Below, in pieces: positions 9,558 through 17,936 of a stretch of DNA of 64,000 nucleotides (positions are counted from its first letter, which is position 1; each line of letters starts with the position of its first letter). Source of the stretch: JAHFTY01 sp964584785 (GTDB lineage: Bacteria > Acidobacteriota > Terriglobia > 20CM-2-55-15); NCBI GenBank assembly GCA_964584785.1, contig CAZPBY010000036.1, forward strand, positions 1-64,000. The letters run 5' to 3'. Under the pieces are notes generated by a model that saw nothing but the letters and a program-made list of their open reading frames with translations, made no database searches and was not told where the DNA came from. The translations under genes and the position numbers were made by a program.

Positions 9558-10079
9558 TTAATGTTGAGTGACGGCTCGACCTTCCGCAATCGCGGCCTGG
9601 CGCTCGTAGTGCTCGCGGCCCCGCTCCGACAGCAGAACCCAAAAACCGTAGATGCCCAGCGCTGTGCCGAACGGAATTTTGATCAGGTTGATGCCCGACA
9701 TCACCAGAGCCAGCGGCCTTCCCCATGATTGGTATTGGAGCAAGCCCACACCGGCGGTTGCAGTCCCGACGGCCGCAATAAGGATCGCCAGCCCAAGGAC
9801 GCCCGAGATATTGGTGACGAAACCGACGACGTCGAACGGCACTTCGGGTGGAGACGGTATTGGAAGCTCCTGCAGAATCCTCGGTGCGATGAACAGAACG
9901 CAAGCCGCCATTGCATAAAGAATCGCGCTTGCGATGAACAACCAGGCGAGGATGCTGACATGAGTCGCCATGTTTCCGGGCGGCTTCGTTCTGGGTTGCG
10001 CGGAATCGATCGATCGTCCGCAACCGCTGCAAAATTTTGCCTGATCGGACATTTCGGCGCCACATTGATAGCAATACAT
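9558..10079 (-). CDS. Zinc-ribbon membrane protein
   Basis: The protein has 173 residues from the ATG at 10079, which has GGGAGG a few bases upstream. The N-terminus is a zinc ribbon (MYCYQCGAEMSDQAKFCSGCGRS, two CxxC pairs), followed by a short linker and about four hydrophobic segments (LAWLFIASAILYAMAACVLF; DVVGFVTNISGVLGLAILIA; ALVMSGINLIKIPFGTAL; GIYGFWVLL). This zinc-ribbon plus membrane architecture is common in uncharacterised bacterial proteins. Its place at the end of the sigma-factor operon suggests an envelope role, but the function is unknown. Confidence 0.8.
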   Translation of the reverse strand: MYCYQCGAEMSDQAKFCSGCGRSIDSAQPRTKPPGNMATHVSILAWLFIASAILYAMAACVLFIAPRILQELPIPSPPEVPFDVVGFVTNISGVLGLAILIAAVGTATAGVGLLQYQSWGRPLALVMSGINLIKIPFGTALGIYGFWVLLSERGREHYERQAAIAEGRAVTQH

Positions 10080-10090
10080 CGTGCCCTCCC

Positions 10091-11494
10091 TCACCCGCGC
10101 TTTTCCAGATGGATACTTCCGTTTCGCGTTTCAACGGTGATGCGCGGACCACCGTTTCCATGCTGTCCTCGCAGCGTGCGATCACGGCCGGATGAATTAA
10201 TAGACATAGAGTCGAACTCCGAATCGATCTCACCGTACCGCGTTTGCCCGTCGATCGAGAACGCCGCATTCGCCGGCAACTCCAGCGAGACATCGCTGTA
10301 TTCCGCATTCACGGTGATGTCGTTCGTCGGTGCCTGCGCGAGCTCGACATCGACGCTGCCGTGGCGATTGGTGAGCCGTATGCGGCCCTTCGCATTCCGC
10401 ACGCTGAGATTCTTGTATGAGGTTTCCACGTCGACGTCGCCGCCCGCGTCGTCGACGTCCACCGAATTGTTTCGGCCTCGGATCGTGACACTACCGGCTA
10501 CGGTCTGAACATTGACGACGGAATACTGGTTTTCAATCGATGCGTCGCTCGTCACGTGCTGCACGTCGACCGATCCATATTTGTTTTCGGCGACGACTTT
10601 ACCGGTGATTTCGCGGAGCGTCGTACTCGCATGGCTGTTGGTGACATTCGTGTCGCCCTGAATGTTTTCCAGAATCGCGGTTCCATAACCCGCAGTCACC
10701 GTGACGGCGCCGGTGATTTCATGGATGGACGTCGATCCATACTTGTTCTCGACCGACTGCGTGCCTTCAAGTCCCGCGATCTCCACCGTTCCATATTTGT
10801 TATTCACGTCGAGCGCGGCCTTGCGCGGCACTTTAAGAACGAGATTGCTCTTGAAACGCTGACGATCTCGCAAGGTCCGGCCGGTGCGCGTTCCCCAAAC
10901 TCCGCCTTCGTCGCGGTTCGAAACTACGGTGAGCACTCCGCCTTCATTTTTGATGGAGAAGGTAAAGTCCTTGGATCGGTCGTCCGCTTCCGCCCTGTCG
11001 GTTGCCCGAACGGACTTTTCGACATCAAGGATAATGCGATCCGAGTCCGCAGGCTTGACGTCGATCGAACCATACAGATTGAAGACGCGAATCCGCGAGC
11101 CTGCCGCCGCTTCGAGTTCGTGGTGCTCCGTGTATTGGTACATGCTTCCGGTGATATCCCAGAAGTCGAAGTTCATTGGAAAATCGAAGAACTGTCCGAT
11201 CTCCGGACTCATGTTTGCCGCGGCGGTCATCGCGGTTCCCGCGAACAGCACAAAGATCAGCATGGCGACTTCACCGCCCGAAAAAACGGGGCGCCTGTCC
11301 GGATCATTTCGCAAACGGAAATAATCGACAAGTTTCAACATTCCCCAGGCAATGATCAGGACCGGCCAGTATTTCGCAAGGGGGCCCCAGATCGGAATGA
11401 CGTATCCAAGATTGCGCGCGAGCAGCAAAGCGCCGATCGTAACCAGGATGATTCCCCAAAAAACCGAGCCTGCGCTGGGTCGACGACGGCTCAC
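10091..11494 (-). CDS. LiaF-like membrane protein with DUF4097 beta-helix
   Basis: This 467-residue protein has two parts. Residues about 1-100 have hydrophobic segments of the LiaI/LiaF-type domain (SVFWGIILVTIGALLLARNLGY, YWPVLIIAWGMLKLVDYF, then FSGGEVAMLIFVLFAGTAM). Residues about 130-467 are a long repeating beta structure with short strands ending in N-K-Y-G-S/T-V (NNKYGTVEIAGLEG, ENKYGSTSIHEITG, ENKYGSVDVQHVTS), typical of DUF4097 putative adhesin/beta-helix domains. The topology should put the helix outside the cytoplasm. The start overlaps the preceding gene's stop (ATGA-type), indicating translational coupling. By analogy with LiaF/VraT-type proteins it may sense or modulate envelope stress; the specific role is unknown. 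Confidence 0.85.
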   Translation of the reverse strand: MSRRRPSAGSVFWGIILVTIGALLLARNLGYVIPIWGPLAKYWPVLIIAWGMLKLVDYFRLRNDPDRRPVFSGGEVAMLIFVLFAGTAMTAAANMSPEIGQFFDFPMNFDFWDITGSMYQYTEHHELEAAAGSRIRVFNLYGSIDVKPADSDRIILDVEKSVRATDRAEADDRSKDFTFSIKNEGGVLTVVSNRDEGGVWGTRTGRTLRDRQRFKSNLVLKVPRKAALDVNNKYGTVEIAGLEGTQSVENKYGSTSIHEITGAVTVTAGYGTAILENIQGDTNVTNSHASTTLREITGKVVAENKYGSVDVQHVTSDASIENQYSVVNVQTVAGSVTIRGRNNSVDVDDAGGDVDVETSYKNLSVRNAKGRIRLTNRHGSVDVELAQAPTNDITVNAEYSDVSLELPANAAFSIDGQTRYGEIDSEFDSMSINSSGRDRTLRGQHGNGGPRITVETRNGSIHLEKRG

Positions 11495-11754
11495 ATGCCC
11501 TCCTTCTTGTCGGTGCCGCTGCTACCGCTTCCCGTAACCGGGCCGTTGCTCGGGCCCGAGTTGACGTTTGGTCCGTATGTGCTCGACGAATTGTTCGGGC
11601 GGGCGAGCGGGCCTCGAAAGTATTCCAACACCTTCACGAGTCCGATCACGATCAGAATGACGGGCCACATTCGTCCAAAACTGAACTCGCCGGGAAAGAG
11701 GTTGTTCAACAGGAACAACACTCCGATAACGATGAGCATCAATGGTCCTGTCAT
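11491..11754 (-). CDS. Small LiaI/DUF5668-type membrane protein
   Basis: This is an 87-residue protein starting at ATG 11754, whose A overlaps the previous gene's stop (TAATG). It has two hydrophobic helices (MLIVIGVLFLLNNLF and MWPVILIVIGLVKVLEYF) with the W-P-x-x-L-I-x-x-G pattern of LiaI/LiaF transmembrane domains, then a Ser/Gly/Asn-rich tail (SSSTYGPNVNSGPSNGPVTG) with a charged end. The first module of the downstream 467-residue protein and the C-terminus of the upstream 224-residue protein contain the same pattern, so three consecutive genes carry related membrane domains. Function is unknown. Confidence 0.8.
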   Translation of the reverse strand: MTGPLMLIVIGVLFLLNNLFPGEFSFGRMWPVILIVIGLVKVLEYFRGPLARPNNSSSTYGPNVNSGPSNGPVTGSGSSGTDKKEGM

Positions 11755-12428
11755 TACGCCGCCTTTCCCTGGAACCGCTTCAGCATCCAGATTCCAAGCC
11801 CGATGAGGACCAGCGGCCACAATTGACCGATTCGGTCGAATCGAACGATGTCGAAGTTATCCGCGAGGAAGAGTCCGCCGATCACCACCAGCGCAACGCC
11901 GCCCCACAATTCTTTGTGCTGCATGTCGCCGAATTGCTGATGCAGCCGGTCGATCGGTGTTTCCAGTTCCACTCCTTCAGCTGCCAGTTTTCTTTTCTTG
12001 GCCGTGTAGTACGCCTCGAAGGGCATATAGAAATAGAACGCCGCGGTAGCCAGCCCCAGCAGGGCTTCACCGCCGCCATGCAAGGCGTCCTGCATTTGAA
12101 TCAGAAGTCCGAAGATCAAGACGTGGATGGCGGCCTTCATGAAGTCGCCGTTATAAATGGCACCGACGCCGGGGATCATGCCCAATGCGAACGCCGCGCC
12201 CGGATTCGATCCGTATACTGCGGCGTGTTTTTTGGGGGGCGGGGGTGCTGCAGCTTCACGTGCCGGGCCGCGTTGATCAGACGTCGCTTGTTTGTTGACG
12301 ATCTCTACGAGACACGGCTCGCAGTAAACGCTTCCACGCAGGTTATGAGTACATTCCGTGCAAAGCGCATGCCCGCATCGGATGCAGAATGCAGCGGCCT
12401 GAACCTCTGCGTGGTTGAAACAATTCAT
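11754..12428 (-). CDS. B-box-type zinc-finger membrane protein with LiaF-like C-terminus
   Basis: The protein has 224 residues. The N-terminus has B-box zinc-finger-like cysteines and histidines (MNCFNHAEVQAAAFCIRCGHALCTECT, then SVYCEPC). A Pro/Ala-rich linker follows, then hydrophobic helices (AAFALGMIPGVGAIYNGDFMKAAIHVLIFGLLI; LLGLATAAFYFYMPFEAYYTAKK), a short soluble stretch, and a C-terminal LiaI/LiaF pattern (LWGGVALVVIGGLFLADNF; LWPLVLIGLGIWMLKRF). Its ATG overlaps the anti-sigma stop codon (TGATG). The arrangement suggests a membrane protein with a cytoplasmic metal-binding or protein-binding head. The role is inferred only from the operon. Confidence 0.82.
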   Translation of the reverse strand: MNCFNHAEVQAAAFCIRCGHALCTECTHNLRGSVYCEPCLVEIVNKQATSDQRGPAREAAAPPPPKKHAAVYGSNPGAAFALGMIPGVGAIYNGDFMKAAIHVLIFGLLIQMQDALHGGGEALLGLATAAFYFYMPFEAYYTAKKRKLAAEGVELETPIDRLHQQFGDMQHKELWGGVALVVIGGLFLADNFDIVRFDRIGQLWPLVLIGLGIWMLKRFQGKAA

Positions 12429-12913
12429 CAGGAAATCTCCCTTAATCGCTCGAGCCCGGCTCGAATTTCTGTAACGAGCGGTGCCCGGTAGAAGGTCTTT
12501 ACGGCGCCGTCAAACGCGCGGTAATAGACAGCCGACGGATTCCGAACAAGCGAGCCAAAATCTGCCGCGGACACGGGCGCCAGCGAACCGATCCAGCCAA
12601 TCATCAATACCGCCGTCAGCAGGCCGATGGCTGTGCGCGGTTCGATAAACCAGCGGCCGACAGCGGTGAGAGTGTCCAGCCAGGTCTCGCGTACGACGTG
12701 AGGCGTGTTGGCGACGATTCTCGTCGCGAGCCACGGAGGCGGTTCGTACGACGGGAAACCCGCTCCCCACTCGAGAACTTCGCGCATACCGGCAAGCAAC
12801 TCACCACAAAAGTTGCAGTCTCGAAGATGCCGCTCGATCGAGGCGCGCTCGGAGTCGTTGAGCGTGTTCTCCAGATAATCCGACAATCGTTCTTCGCAAA
12901 TCGTGCAATTCAT
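12428..12913 (-). CDS. Membrane-anchored zinc-finger anti-sigma factor
   Basis: This 161-residue protein has an anti-sigma (ZAS) N-terminus: CTICEERLSDYLENTL followed by the HxxxCxxC motif in IERHLRDCNFCGEL. One transmembrane helix follows near 95-115 (TAIGLLTAVLMIGWIGSL), then about 45 residues outside (ADFGSLVRNPSAVYYRAFDG). Family knowledge says the N-terminus binds and holds the cognate ECF sigma factor at the membrane until a signal releases it. Its ATG overlaps the sigma stop codon (ATGA), so sigma and anti-sigma are made in a fixed ratio. The short extracytoplasmic tail suggests release by a partner protein or by proteolysis, possibly involving the downstream membrane proteins (inference). 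Confidence 0.9.
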   Translation of the reverse strand: MNCTICEERLSDYLENTLNDSERASIERHLRDCNFCGELLAGMREVLEWGAGFPSYEPPPWLATRIVANTPHVVRETWLDTLTAVGRWFIEPRTAIGLLTAVLMIGWIGSLAPVSAADFGSLVRNPSAVYYRAFDGAVKTFYRAPLVTEIRAGLERLREIS

Positions 12914-13479
12914 AACGTGTCCCGCACGCCTTTCAGCAGTCGTGCCAGTTCGGCGCGGCCACGATTGATCCTCGATTTCACGGTACCGACAGGTACTTTA
13001 AGCATGTCGGCAATCTCTTCGTACGTGAATTCTTCAAGATCCCTCAAAATCACCGCCTCGCGAAGCTCCTCGGAAAGCCGAAGCAGCGTCCGGTGAACCC
13101 GTTCGGAAAGTTCACGTTGTTCGAGCGCCTGGGCCGGACTTTTAAAACGGTCCGGGTTTTCTTCAGCCTTCTCATATTCCACCTCGAGTGAATCGGTTTG
13201 CGATCGTTCCGTTTTGAACTTCCGGTAGTGGTCGATGATGTGATTTCGACCCACCCGGACCATCCATGTCACGAGCGCCCCCGAATCCGGGCGATACGTA
13301 CTGAGCGTCCGATAGACCTTCAAAAAGATTTCTTGAGTCAGATCCTCGGCCTCATCAAACTTTCCCGTATAGCGGTAGGCCAAATTGTAAATCCGCGAGT
13401 TGTACTGACGAACTATGGTTTCCCAGGCGCCGTGGTCGCCCGACAGGCACCCTTTTACCAGTTCGGAATCAGAGCTCAC
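12910..13479 (-). CDS. ECF RNA polymerase sigma factor (RpoE-like)
   Basis: This 189-residue sigma-70-family protein contains region 2 (YNLAYRYTGKFDEAEDLTQEIFLKVYRTLSTYRP and TWMVRVGRNHIIDHYRK) and region 4 (LRLSEELREAVILRDLEEFTYEEIADMLKVPVGTVKSRINRGRAEL), with a short linker and no regions 1 or 3: the ECF layout. It should direct RNA polymerase to its own operon and other targets when freed from the anti-sigma factor. The GTG at 13479 was chosen because homology starts there; no ribosome-binding site is obvious. A candidate ECF promoter lies about 87 bp upstream, suggesting autoregulation. Confidence 0.94.
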   Translation of the reverse strand: MSSDSELVKGCLSGDHGAWETIVRQYNSRIYNLAYRYTGKFDEAEDLTQEIFLKVYRTLSTYRPDSGALVTWMVRVGRNHIIDHYRKFKTERSQTDSLEVEYEKAEENPDRFKSPAQALEQRELSERVHRTLLRLSEELREAVILRDLEEFTYEEIADMLKVPVGTVKSRINRGRAELARLLKGVRDTL

Positions 13480-13565
13480 GTCGTGTTTGGTGGCTGCGCC
13501 TGCCGGGCTCGCAGTTGCAGCCGCTCATCGTTTTGGCCTCTCGCCTTCGCCGTTACTCATTGGTA

Positions 13566-13594
13566 CTAAACGAATTGCCGAGAAGAAAAGTTTC
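13566..13594 (-). promoter_or_regulatory. Candidate ECF-type promoter of the sigma operon
   Basis: Reading the minus strand, GAAACTT (13594-13588) is followed after 15 bases by CGTTTAG (13572-13566). A -35 with the AAC core and a -10 of CGTT/CGTC type at about 15-16 bp spacing is the classic ECF promoter form. It would start transcription near 13560, leaving an 80-base leader before the GTG of the sigma gene. The call is by pattern only. Confidence 0.55.
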
Positions 13595-13630
13595 AAGAAT
13601 CTAAGACCCTTCTGAGATAATTCCGGTGAA

Positions 13631-14641
13631 ATGAACCGGAAGTTATTGGTAATTATAGTGTTATTCGCGATCGTGGGCATTGTAGCCTATGAATCCGGCG
13701 GCTGGAAATTCGACTGGCGTCTCTTTTTGTCGAGTTTTCGAGGGCTACACATCGGCTGGCTCATTGCTTCTATCGTCGTTACGCTCGGCACCTACGTATC
13801 ACGAGCCATCCGTTGGCAAGTACTGCTCGATCCTCTGAAGAAAATCCACCTTCATACCCTGATGACGGCCACCCTCGTTGGGTTCTCCGCCATTTACATA
13901 CTAGGCCGGGCGGGCGAGTTGCTTCGGCCGGTATGGTTGACTCGCAAAGAGCGAGTGCCGTTGAGCGCGTCTGTTGCGGCAATTCTGGTGGAGCGCTTCC
14001 TGGATTCCCTGATGTTGGTGATCTTCTTTGCGGGAGCCCTTCTGGTTGTGGAGTTGCCGGCAGCCGCCCACGCGGCGGCCCTGTTGGAGCAGATGAAGCG
14101 GGCGGCGTGGCTGCTTGTGATCGGATCGATCGGCGTCATGATCGGCATGTTTGTTTTTCGATCGAACATCGACCACATCGTCGACTTCATTCCGTTTCGG
14201 AGGGTCGGGCGTTTGCTGCACAACTTCGCTCAAGGCCTGTCGTTCCTACGCGGGCCGCGAAGTTTCGGAATCGTTCTGTTTCACTCGCTCGTGCTGTGGA
14301 TTCTGATCGCGCTCCAGTTCTGGTTCATGATGCTCGGCATGAATTTTGAATTCACGTTTGCCGAGTCGTCGCTGGTCATGGTGGGCGTGGCCATTGGATC
14401 GATCCTCCAGATCCCCGGAGTGGGAGGCGGATTCCAGGCCGCCCTGATCTTTTGTCTCGGAACGCTCTTCGCCGTTCCCGCCGAGAAATCGGCCGCGGCT
14501 TCGCTCATTGCGTGGGTCCTGAGTGTGGCGCCGACGATCGGCATCGCAGCGCTCTACATGCTCGCTACCGGACTCTCATTCAAAGATATTTTGGCGGATT
14601 CGAAGCATGAAATGTCCATTCTGCGGTCATCTTCAAGATAA
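13631..14641 (+). CDS. Flippase-like integral membrane protein (LPG synthase transmembrane / UPF0104 family)
   Basis: The 336-residue protein has about eight to nine hydrophobic segments and the family signatures SRAIRWQVLLDP near 57-68, the conserved GRAGELLRPVWLTRKERVPLS-like stretch near 93-113 and ERFLDSLMLV, and the late G-V-G-G-G-F-Q-A motif (IPGVGGGFQAALIF). This family corresponds to the membrane half of lysylphosphatidylglycerol synthases (MprF-like flippases) and AglD/YbhN-type proteins that move lipids or lipid-linked compounds. No soluble synthase domain is attached, so a flippase-like role is inferred. The gene is divergent from the sigma operon and overlaps nrdR by 35 bases. Confidence 0.85.
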   Translation: MNRKLLVIIVLFAIVGIVAYESGGWKFDWRLFLSSFRGLHIGWLIASIVVTLGTYVSRAIRWQVLLDPLKKIHLHTLMTATLVGFSAIYILGRAGELLRPVWLTRKERVPLSASVAAILVERFLDSLMLVIFFAGALLVVELPAAAHAAALLEQMKRAAWLLVIGSIGVMIGMFVFRSNIDHIVDFIPFRRVGRLLHNFAQGLSFLRGPRSFGIVLFHSLVLWILIALQFWFMMLGMNFEFTFAESSLVMVGVAIGSILQIPGVGGGFQAALIFCLGTLFAVPAEKSAAASLIAWVLSVAPTIGIAALYMLATGLSFKDILADSKHEMSILRSSSR

Positions 14642-15065
14642 GGTTGTCGATTCGAGGGAGAGCAAGGAAGGCGACGCCATCCGTCGTCGCCGGCAGTGCC
14701 TCGGATGCCAACGGCGGTTTACCAGCTACGAACGCATCGACGAGATCCCATACATGGTCGTCAAGAAGGACGGCCGTCGCGAGCGATTCGACCGGCAGAA
14801 GGTCTTGGCCGGACTGCTGAAAGCGAGCGAGAAACGGCCGGTTTCGATGGTGCAACTCGAGACGATTGCGGACCAGGCGGAATCGATGGTTCAGGAGTCG
14901 AGCGAACGCGAAGCCGCCACACGCGCGATCGGCGAGATAATCATGAAGGAGCTCAAGAATCTCGACAAAGTTGCGTACGTGCGCTTCGCCTCGGTGTATC
15001 TTGATTTTAAAGACGTGCCTGAATTCATGAATGAGTTGAAGGATCTGCTGAAGAGCAGAGAGTGA
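14607..15065 (+). CDS. nrdR: Transcriptional repressor NrdR
   Basis: This 152-residue protein has the NrdR layout: an N-terminal zinc ribbon (MKCPFCGHLQDKVVDSRES ... RRRRQCLGCQRRFTSYER; two CxxC pairs) and a C-terminal ATP-cone (VVKKDGRRERFDRQKVLAGLLKASEKRPVS). NrdR binds NrdR boxes and represses ribonucleotide reductase genes in response to ATP/dATP. The ATG at 14607 is fixed by the conserved MKCPFC start, which lies inside the end of the upstream gene, so expression is probably coupled. No nrd genes or NrdR boxes were noticed in this window. Confidence 0.97.
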   Translation: MKCPFCGHLQDKVVDSRESKEGDAIRRRRQCLGCQRRFTSYERIDEIPYMVVKKDGRRERFDRQKVLAGLLKASEKRPVSMVQLETIADQAESMVQESSEREAATRAIGEIIMKELKNLDKVAYVRFASVYLDFKDVPEFMNELKDLLKSRE

Positions 15066-15083
15066 CGAGCGGAGCTATTGAAA

Positions 15084-15455
15084 ATGTATTTCGAATTTCA
15101 TGCCGGCCGCCGTCAGACGTGGGCTCCTGCGGTGGACGTCTGTGAACGTGCTGAGGAAGTCGTCATCCTTGTCGAAATGCCCGGCATCGTTCCTTCCGAG
15201 GTCAAACTATCGTGGCACGAAGGCGTTCTCACCATTTCAGGTCACAAACGCCAGCCCTCGAACGCGAACATCAGCCGCCACTTCTGTGTCGAACGCGCCT
15301 ACGGCGAGTTCTGCCGGGAACTCTCCATCAACATTCCCGTGGACCAGGACAGGGCCCGAGCCGAATTGCACGATGGTCTGATGCGCATATATCTACCCAA
15401 GAAGACCTTCAAGCCGGAGGCGATCGAGATTCCGATTCATTACCCGGAGCGCTAA
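15084..15455 (+). CDS. Small heat-shock protein (Hsp20/alpha-crystallin family)
   Basis: The protein has 123 residues, almost entirely an alpha-crystallin domain (WAPAVDVCERAEEVVILVEMPGI, DGLMRIYLPKK) with only short tails. The N-terminal arm is shorter than in typical sHSPs and the C-terminal tail ends in IEIPIHYPER, with an I-x-I/P-like motif (IEIPI). sHSPs hold unfolding proteins without ATP. ATG 15084 has GGAG 9 bases upstream; an in-frame TTG at 15078 is too close to that site. It sits between nrdR and lon, consistent with a protein-quality-control pair with the Lon protease. Confidence 0.92.
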   Translation: MYFEFHAGRRQTWAPAVDVCERAEEVVILVEMPGIVPSEVKLSWHEGVLTISGHKRQPSNANISRHFCVERAYGEFCRELSINIPVDQDRARAELHDGLMRIYLPKKTFKPEAIEIPIHYPER

Positions 15456-15483
15456 TTGCCGGGCATACGGTAAAAACAAAAGA

Positions 15484-17931
15484 ATGAGTGTTGAACTGGT
15501 AAAGAGCGAACCTAACGCGGCCGAAGATCAGCAGCAGTTGAAGATTCCCGACATGCTTCCGGTTCTTCCGCTGCCCGACTCGGTAGTCTTCCCTTACATG
15601 ATCCTGCCTCTCTTCGTGAACCGTGAGAAAGGCACGAAAGCTGTCGATCAGGCGCTTTCGGAAAACCGGATGATCCTGCTCGTGGCGCAGAAGAATGAAA
15701 GTGTCGACGATCCGAAACCCGAGGATCTTCATCGATTCGGAACGGTTTCGGTCATCATGCGCATGTTGAAGTTGCCGGACGGACGTATTCGGATTCTCGT
15801 GCAGGGTTTCTCACGAGCCGAAGTGGAGTACTACGATGAATCGCATCCTTATCTGGTTGCCAAAGTCATTCCGAAGCTGGAACCCACGGTGACCGCCGAT
15901 TCCGTCGAGCTCGAAGCGCTGATCCGGAATGTCAAGACGGCGTTCGAGAAAGCGGTATCGCTCGGCAAAAACATCTCGCAGGACGTGCTGGTCATCGCAG
16001 CGAACCTCGACGAACCCGCTCGTCTGGGGGATCTCGTCGCATCCAACCTCGATTTAAAAGTCGATAAGGCACAAGAGGTGCTTGAAATCAGCGATCCCGT
16101 TGCCCGTCTTCGCCGTGTTCATGAACTGCTCGCGAAAGAGATCGGCGTTCTGGAAGTGCAGAACGAGATCAACACGCAGGCTCGTGGTGAAATCGACAAA
16201 AGTCAGCGCGAGTTTTATCTGCGCCAACAGATGAAGGCGATTCAACAGGAACTCGGCGAAGGCAACGAACTGCAGGAAGAGATCGAGCAGTATCGGACGA
16301 AAATCAAAAAGGCCAGGATGCCCGCCGAGGTGACTGAAGAAGCCGAACGCCAGCTCTCACGTCTCGAGCGCATGCATCCGGACGCCGCTGAGACAGCCAC
16401 GCTGCGCAATTATCTGGACTGGATGGTCGGACTTCCCTGGTCCAAAGCGACGAAAGACAACCTCGATCTCAGGAAGGCCCAGAAGATTCTCGACGAGGAT
16501 CACTACGGACTCGAAAAGATCAAGGAGCGGATTCTCGAACACCTCGCCGTCCGCAAGCTCAAGAAGGATTCGAAGGGGCCGATACTCTGTTTCGTCGGTC
16601 CGCCCGGCGTGGGAAAGACGTCGCTGGGCCGGTCGATCGCCCGCGCGTTGGGACGAAAATTTGTTCGCATCAGCCTTGGCGGCGTTCATGATGAAGCCGA
16701 GATTCGCGGTCATCGCCGCACTTACGTCGGAGCGATGCCGGGCCGCATCATCCAGAGCATCAGCCAGGCCGGCACGAATAATCCGGTGTTCATGATGGAC
16801 GAGGTGGACAAGATCGGCGCCGATTTCCGGGGCGATCCCTCATCGGCGTTGCTCGAGGTGCTTGATCCGGAGCAGAACGTCGCTTTCCGTGACAACTATC
16901 TGGGGGTACCGTTCGATCTGTCGAATGTGATGTTCGTCACCACCGCGAATATGCTGGACCCGATTCAGCCGGCCTTTCGCGATCGGATGGAGATCATCCA
17001 GCTGAGCGGATATACCGAGCAGGAAAAGCTGGAAATTGCCAAGCGTCACCTCATTCCGAAACAGATCGGAGAACACGGCCTGACGAGAGCGAGTATTCAG
17101 TTCACCGACGAAGCGCTTCGCATGCTCATCAACCAGTACACACAGGAAGCAGGACTCCGCAACCTCGAGCGCGAAATCGCATCCGTGTGCCGCAAAGTCG
17201 CGCGGCAGATCGCGTCGGGCGAGAAGAAAGTCCGGAAGATCCACACCGACAACCTCGACTCGTTTCTCGGCCGGCCGAAAGTCTTTCAGGATGAACTGTT
17301 GAAACGCGATCAGGTCGGCGTCGCGACCGGACTGGCATGGACGCCCGTCGGCGGCGATATTCTTTTCATCGAAGCTACTTCGATGCGGGGACGCGGCGGC
17401 CTGATGCTGACTGGCCAGCTCGGCGACGTCATGAAAGAGAGTGCGCAGGCGGCGATCAGCTACGCGCGGTCTCACGCGAGCGAGTTCGGAATCAAAGACG
17501 ACTTCTTCGGCAAGCACGACATCCACATTCATGTGCCTGAAGGCTCAATTCCCAAGGATGGTCCGTCGGCCGGTGTGACCATGGCCACTGCGATTCTGTC
17601 GCTTCTCTGCGGCAGAGCCGTTCACCGGAAAATCGCCATGACAGGCGAGATCACTCTTCGCGGAGAGGTGCTGCCAGTCGGCGGTATCAAGGAAAAGATC
17701 CTTGCCGCGCACCGCGCGAAGATCGACACGGTGATTCTGCCGGAACTCAACAAGCGCGACCTCGAAGACGTCAATGAGGAGATTCGCAGGAACATGAAGT
17801 TCGTGTTTGTGGACAACGTCAACGAGGTTTTCAAGACTGCCCTCTTGCCGCTGAAGCCGAAGATCTCGAAGGGCCCGCGGTTGCTGCGATCCAAACGGTC
17901 CCGAACTCTCAGGCCCGCGGCACAGGCCTAA
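15484..17931 (+). CDS. lon: ATP-dependent protease Lon
   Basis: This 815-residue LonA protein is full length. The N-terminal substrate-binding domain begins at about 25 (LPVLPLPDSVVFPYMILPLFVNR), followed by a coiled region (GEIDKSQREFYLRQQMKAIQ). The AAA+ domain has Walker A GPPGVGKT (near 372-379), Walker B FMMDEVDKIG and sensor region FVTTANMLDPI. The Ser-Lys protease domain has PKDGPSAG (catalytic Ser near 695) and the catalytic Lys in GGIKEK about 43 residues later. Lon degrades misfolded and regulatory proteins in the cytoplasm. It follows hsp20 by 28 bases and precedes thiL by 5 bases, so they may share a transcript. The C-terminal tail is basic (SKRSRTLRPAAQA). Confidence 0.98.
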   Translation: MSVELVKSEPNAAEDQQQLKIPDMLPVLPLPDSVVFPYMILPLFVNREKGTKAVDQALSENRMILLVAQKNESVDDPKPEDLHRFGTVSVIMRMLKLPDGRIRILVQGFSRAEVEYYDESHPYLVAKVIPKLEPTVTADSVELEALIRNVKTAFEKAVSLGKNISQDVLVIAANLDEPARLGDLVASNLDLKVDKAQEVLEISDPVARLRRVHELLAKEIGVLEVQNEINTQARGEIDKSQREFYLRQQMKAIQQELGEGNELQEEIEQYRTKIKKARMPAEVTEEAERQLSRLERMHPDAAETATLRNYLDWMVGLPWSKATKDNLDLRKAQKILDEDHYGLEKIKERILEHLAVRKLKKDSKGPILCFVGPPGVGKTSLGRSIARALGRKFVRISLGGVHDEAEIRGHRRTYVGAMPGRIIQSISQAGTNNPVFMMDEVDKIGADFRGDPSSALLEVLDPEQNVAFRDNYLGVPFDLSNVMFVTTANMLDPIQPAFRDRMEIIQLSGYTEQEKLEIAKRHLIPKQIGEHGLTRASIQFTDEALRMLINQYTQEAGLRNLEREIASVCRKVARQIASGEKKVRKIHTDNLDSFLGRPKVFQDELLKRDQVGVATGLAWTPVGGDILFIEATSMRGRGGLMLTGQLGDVMKESAQAAISYARSHASEFGIKDDFFGKHDIHIHVPEGSIPKDGPSAGVTMATAILSLLCGRAVHRKIAMTGEITLRGEVLPVGGIKEKILAAHRAKIDTVILPELNKRDLEDVNEEIRRNMKFVFVDNVNEVFKTALLPLKPKISKGPRLLRSKRSRTLRPAAQA

Positions 17932-17936
17932 GAAGG

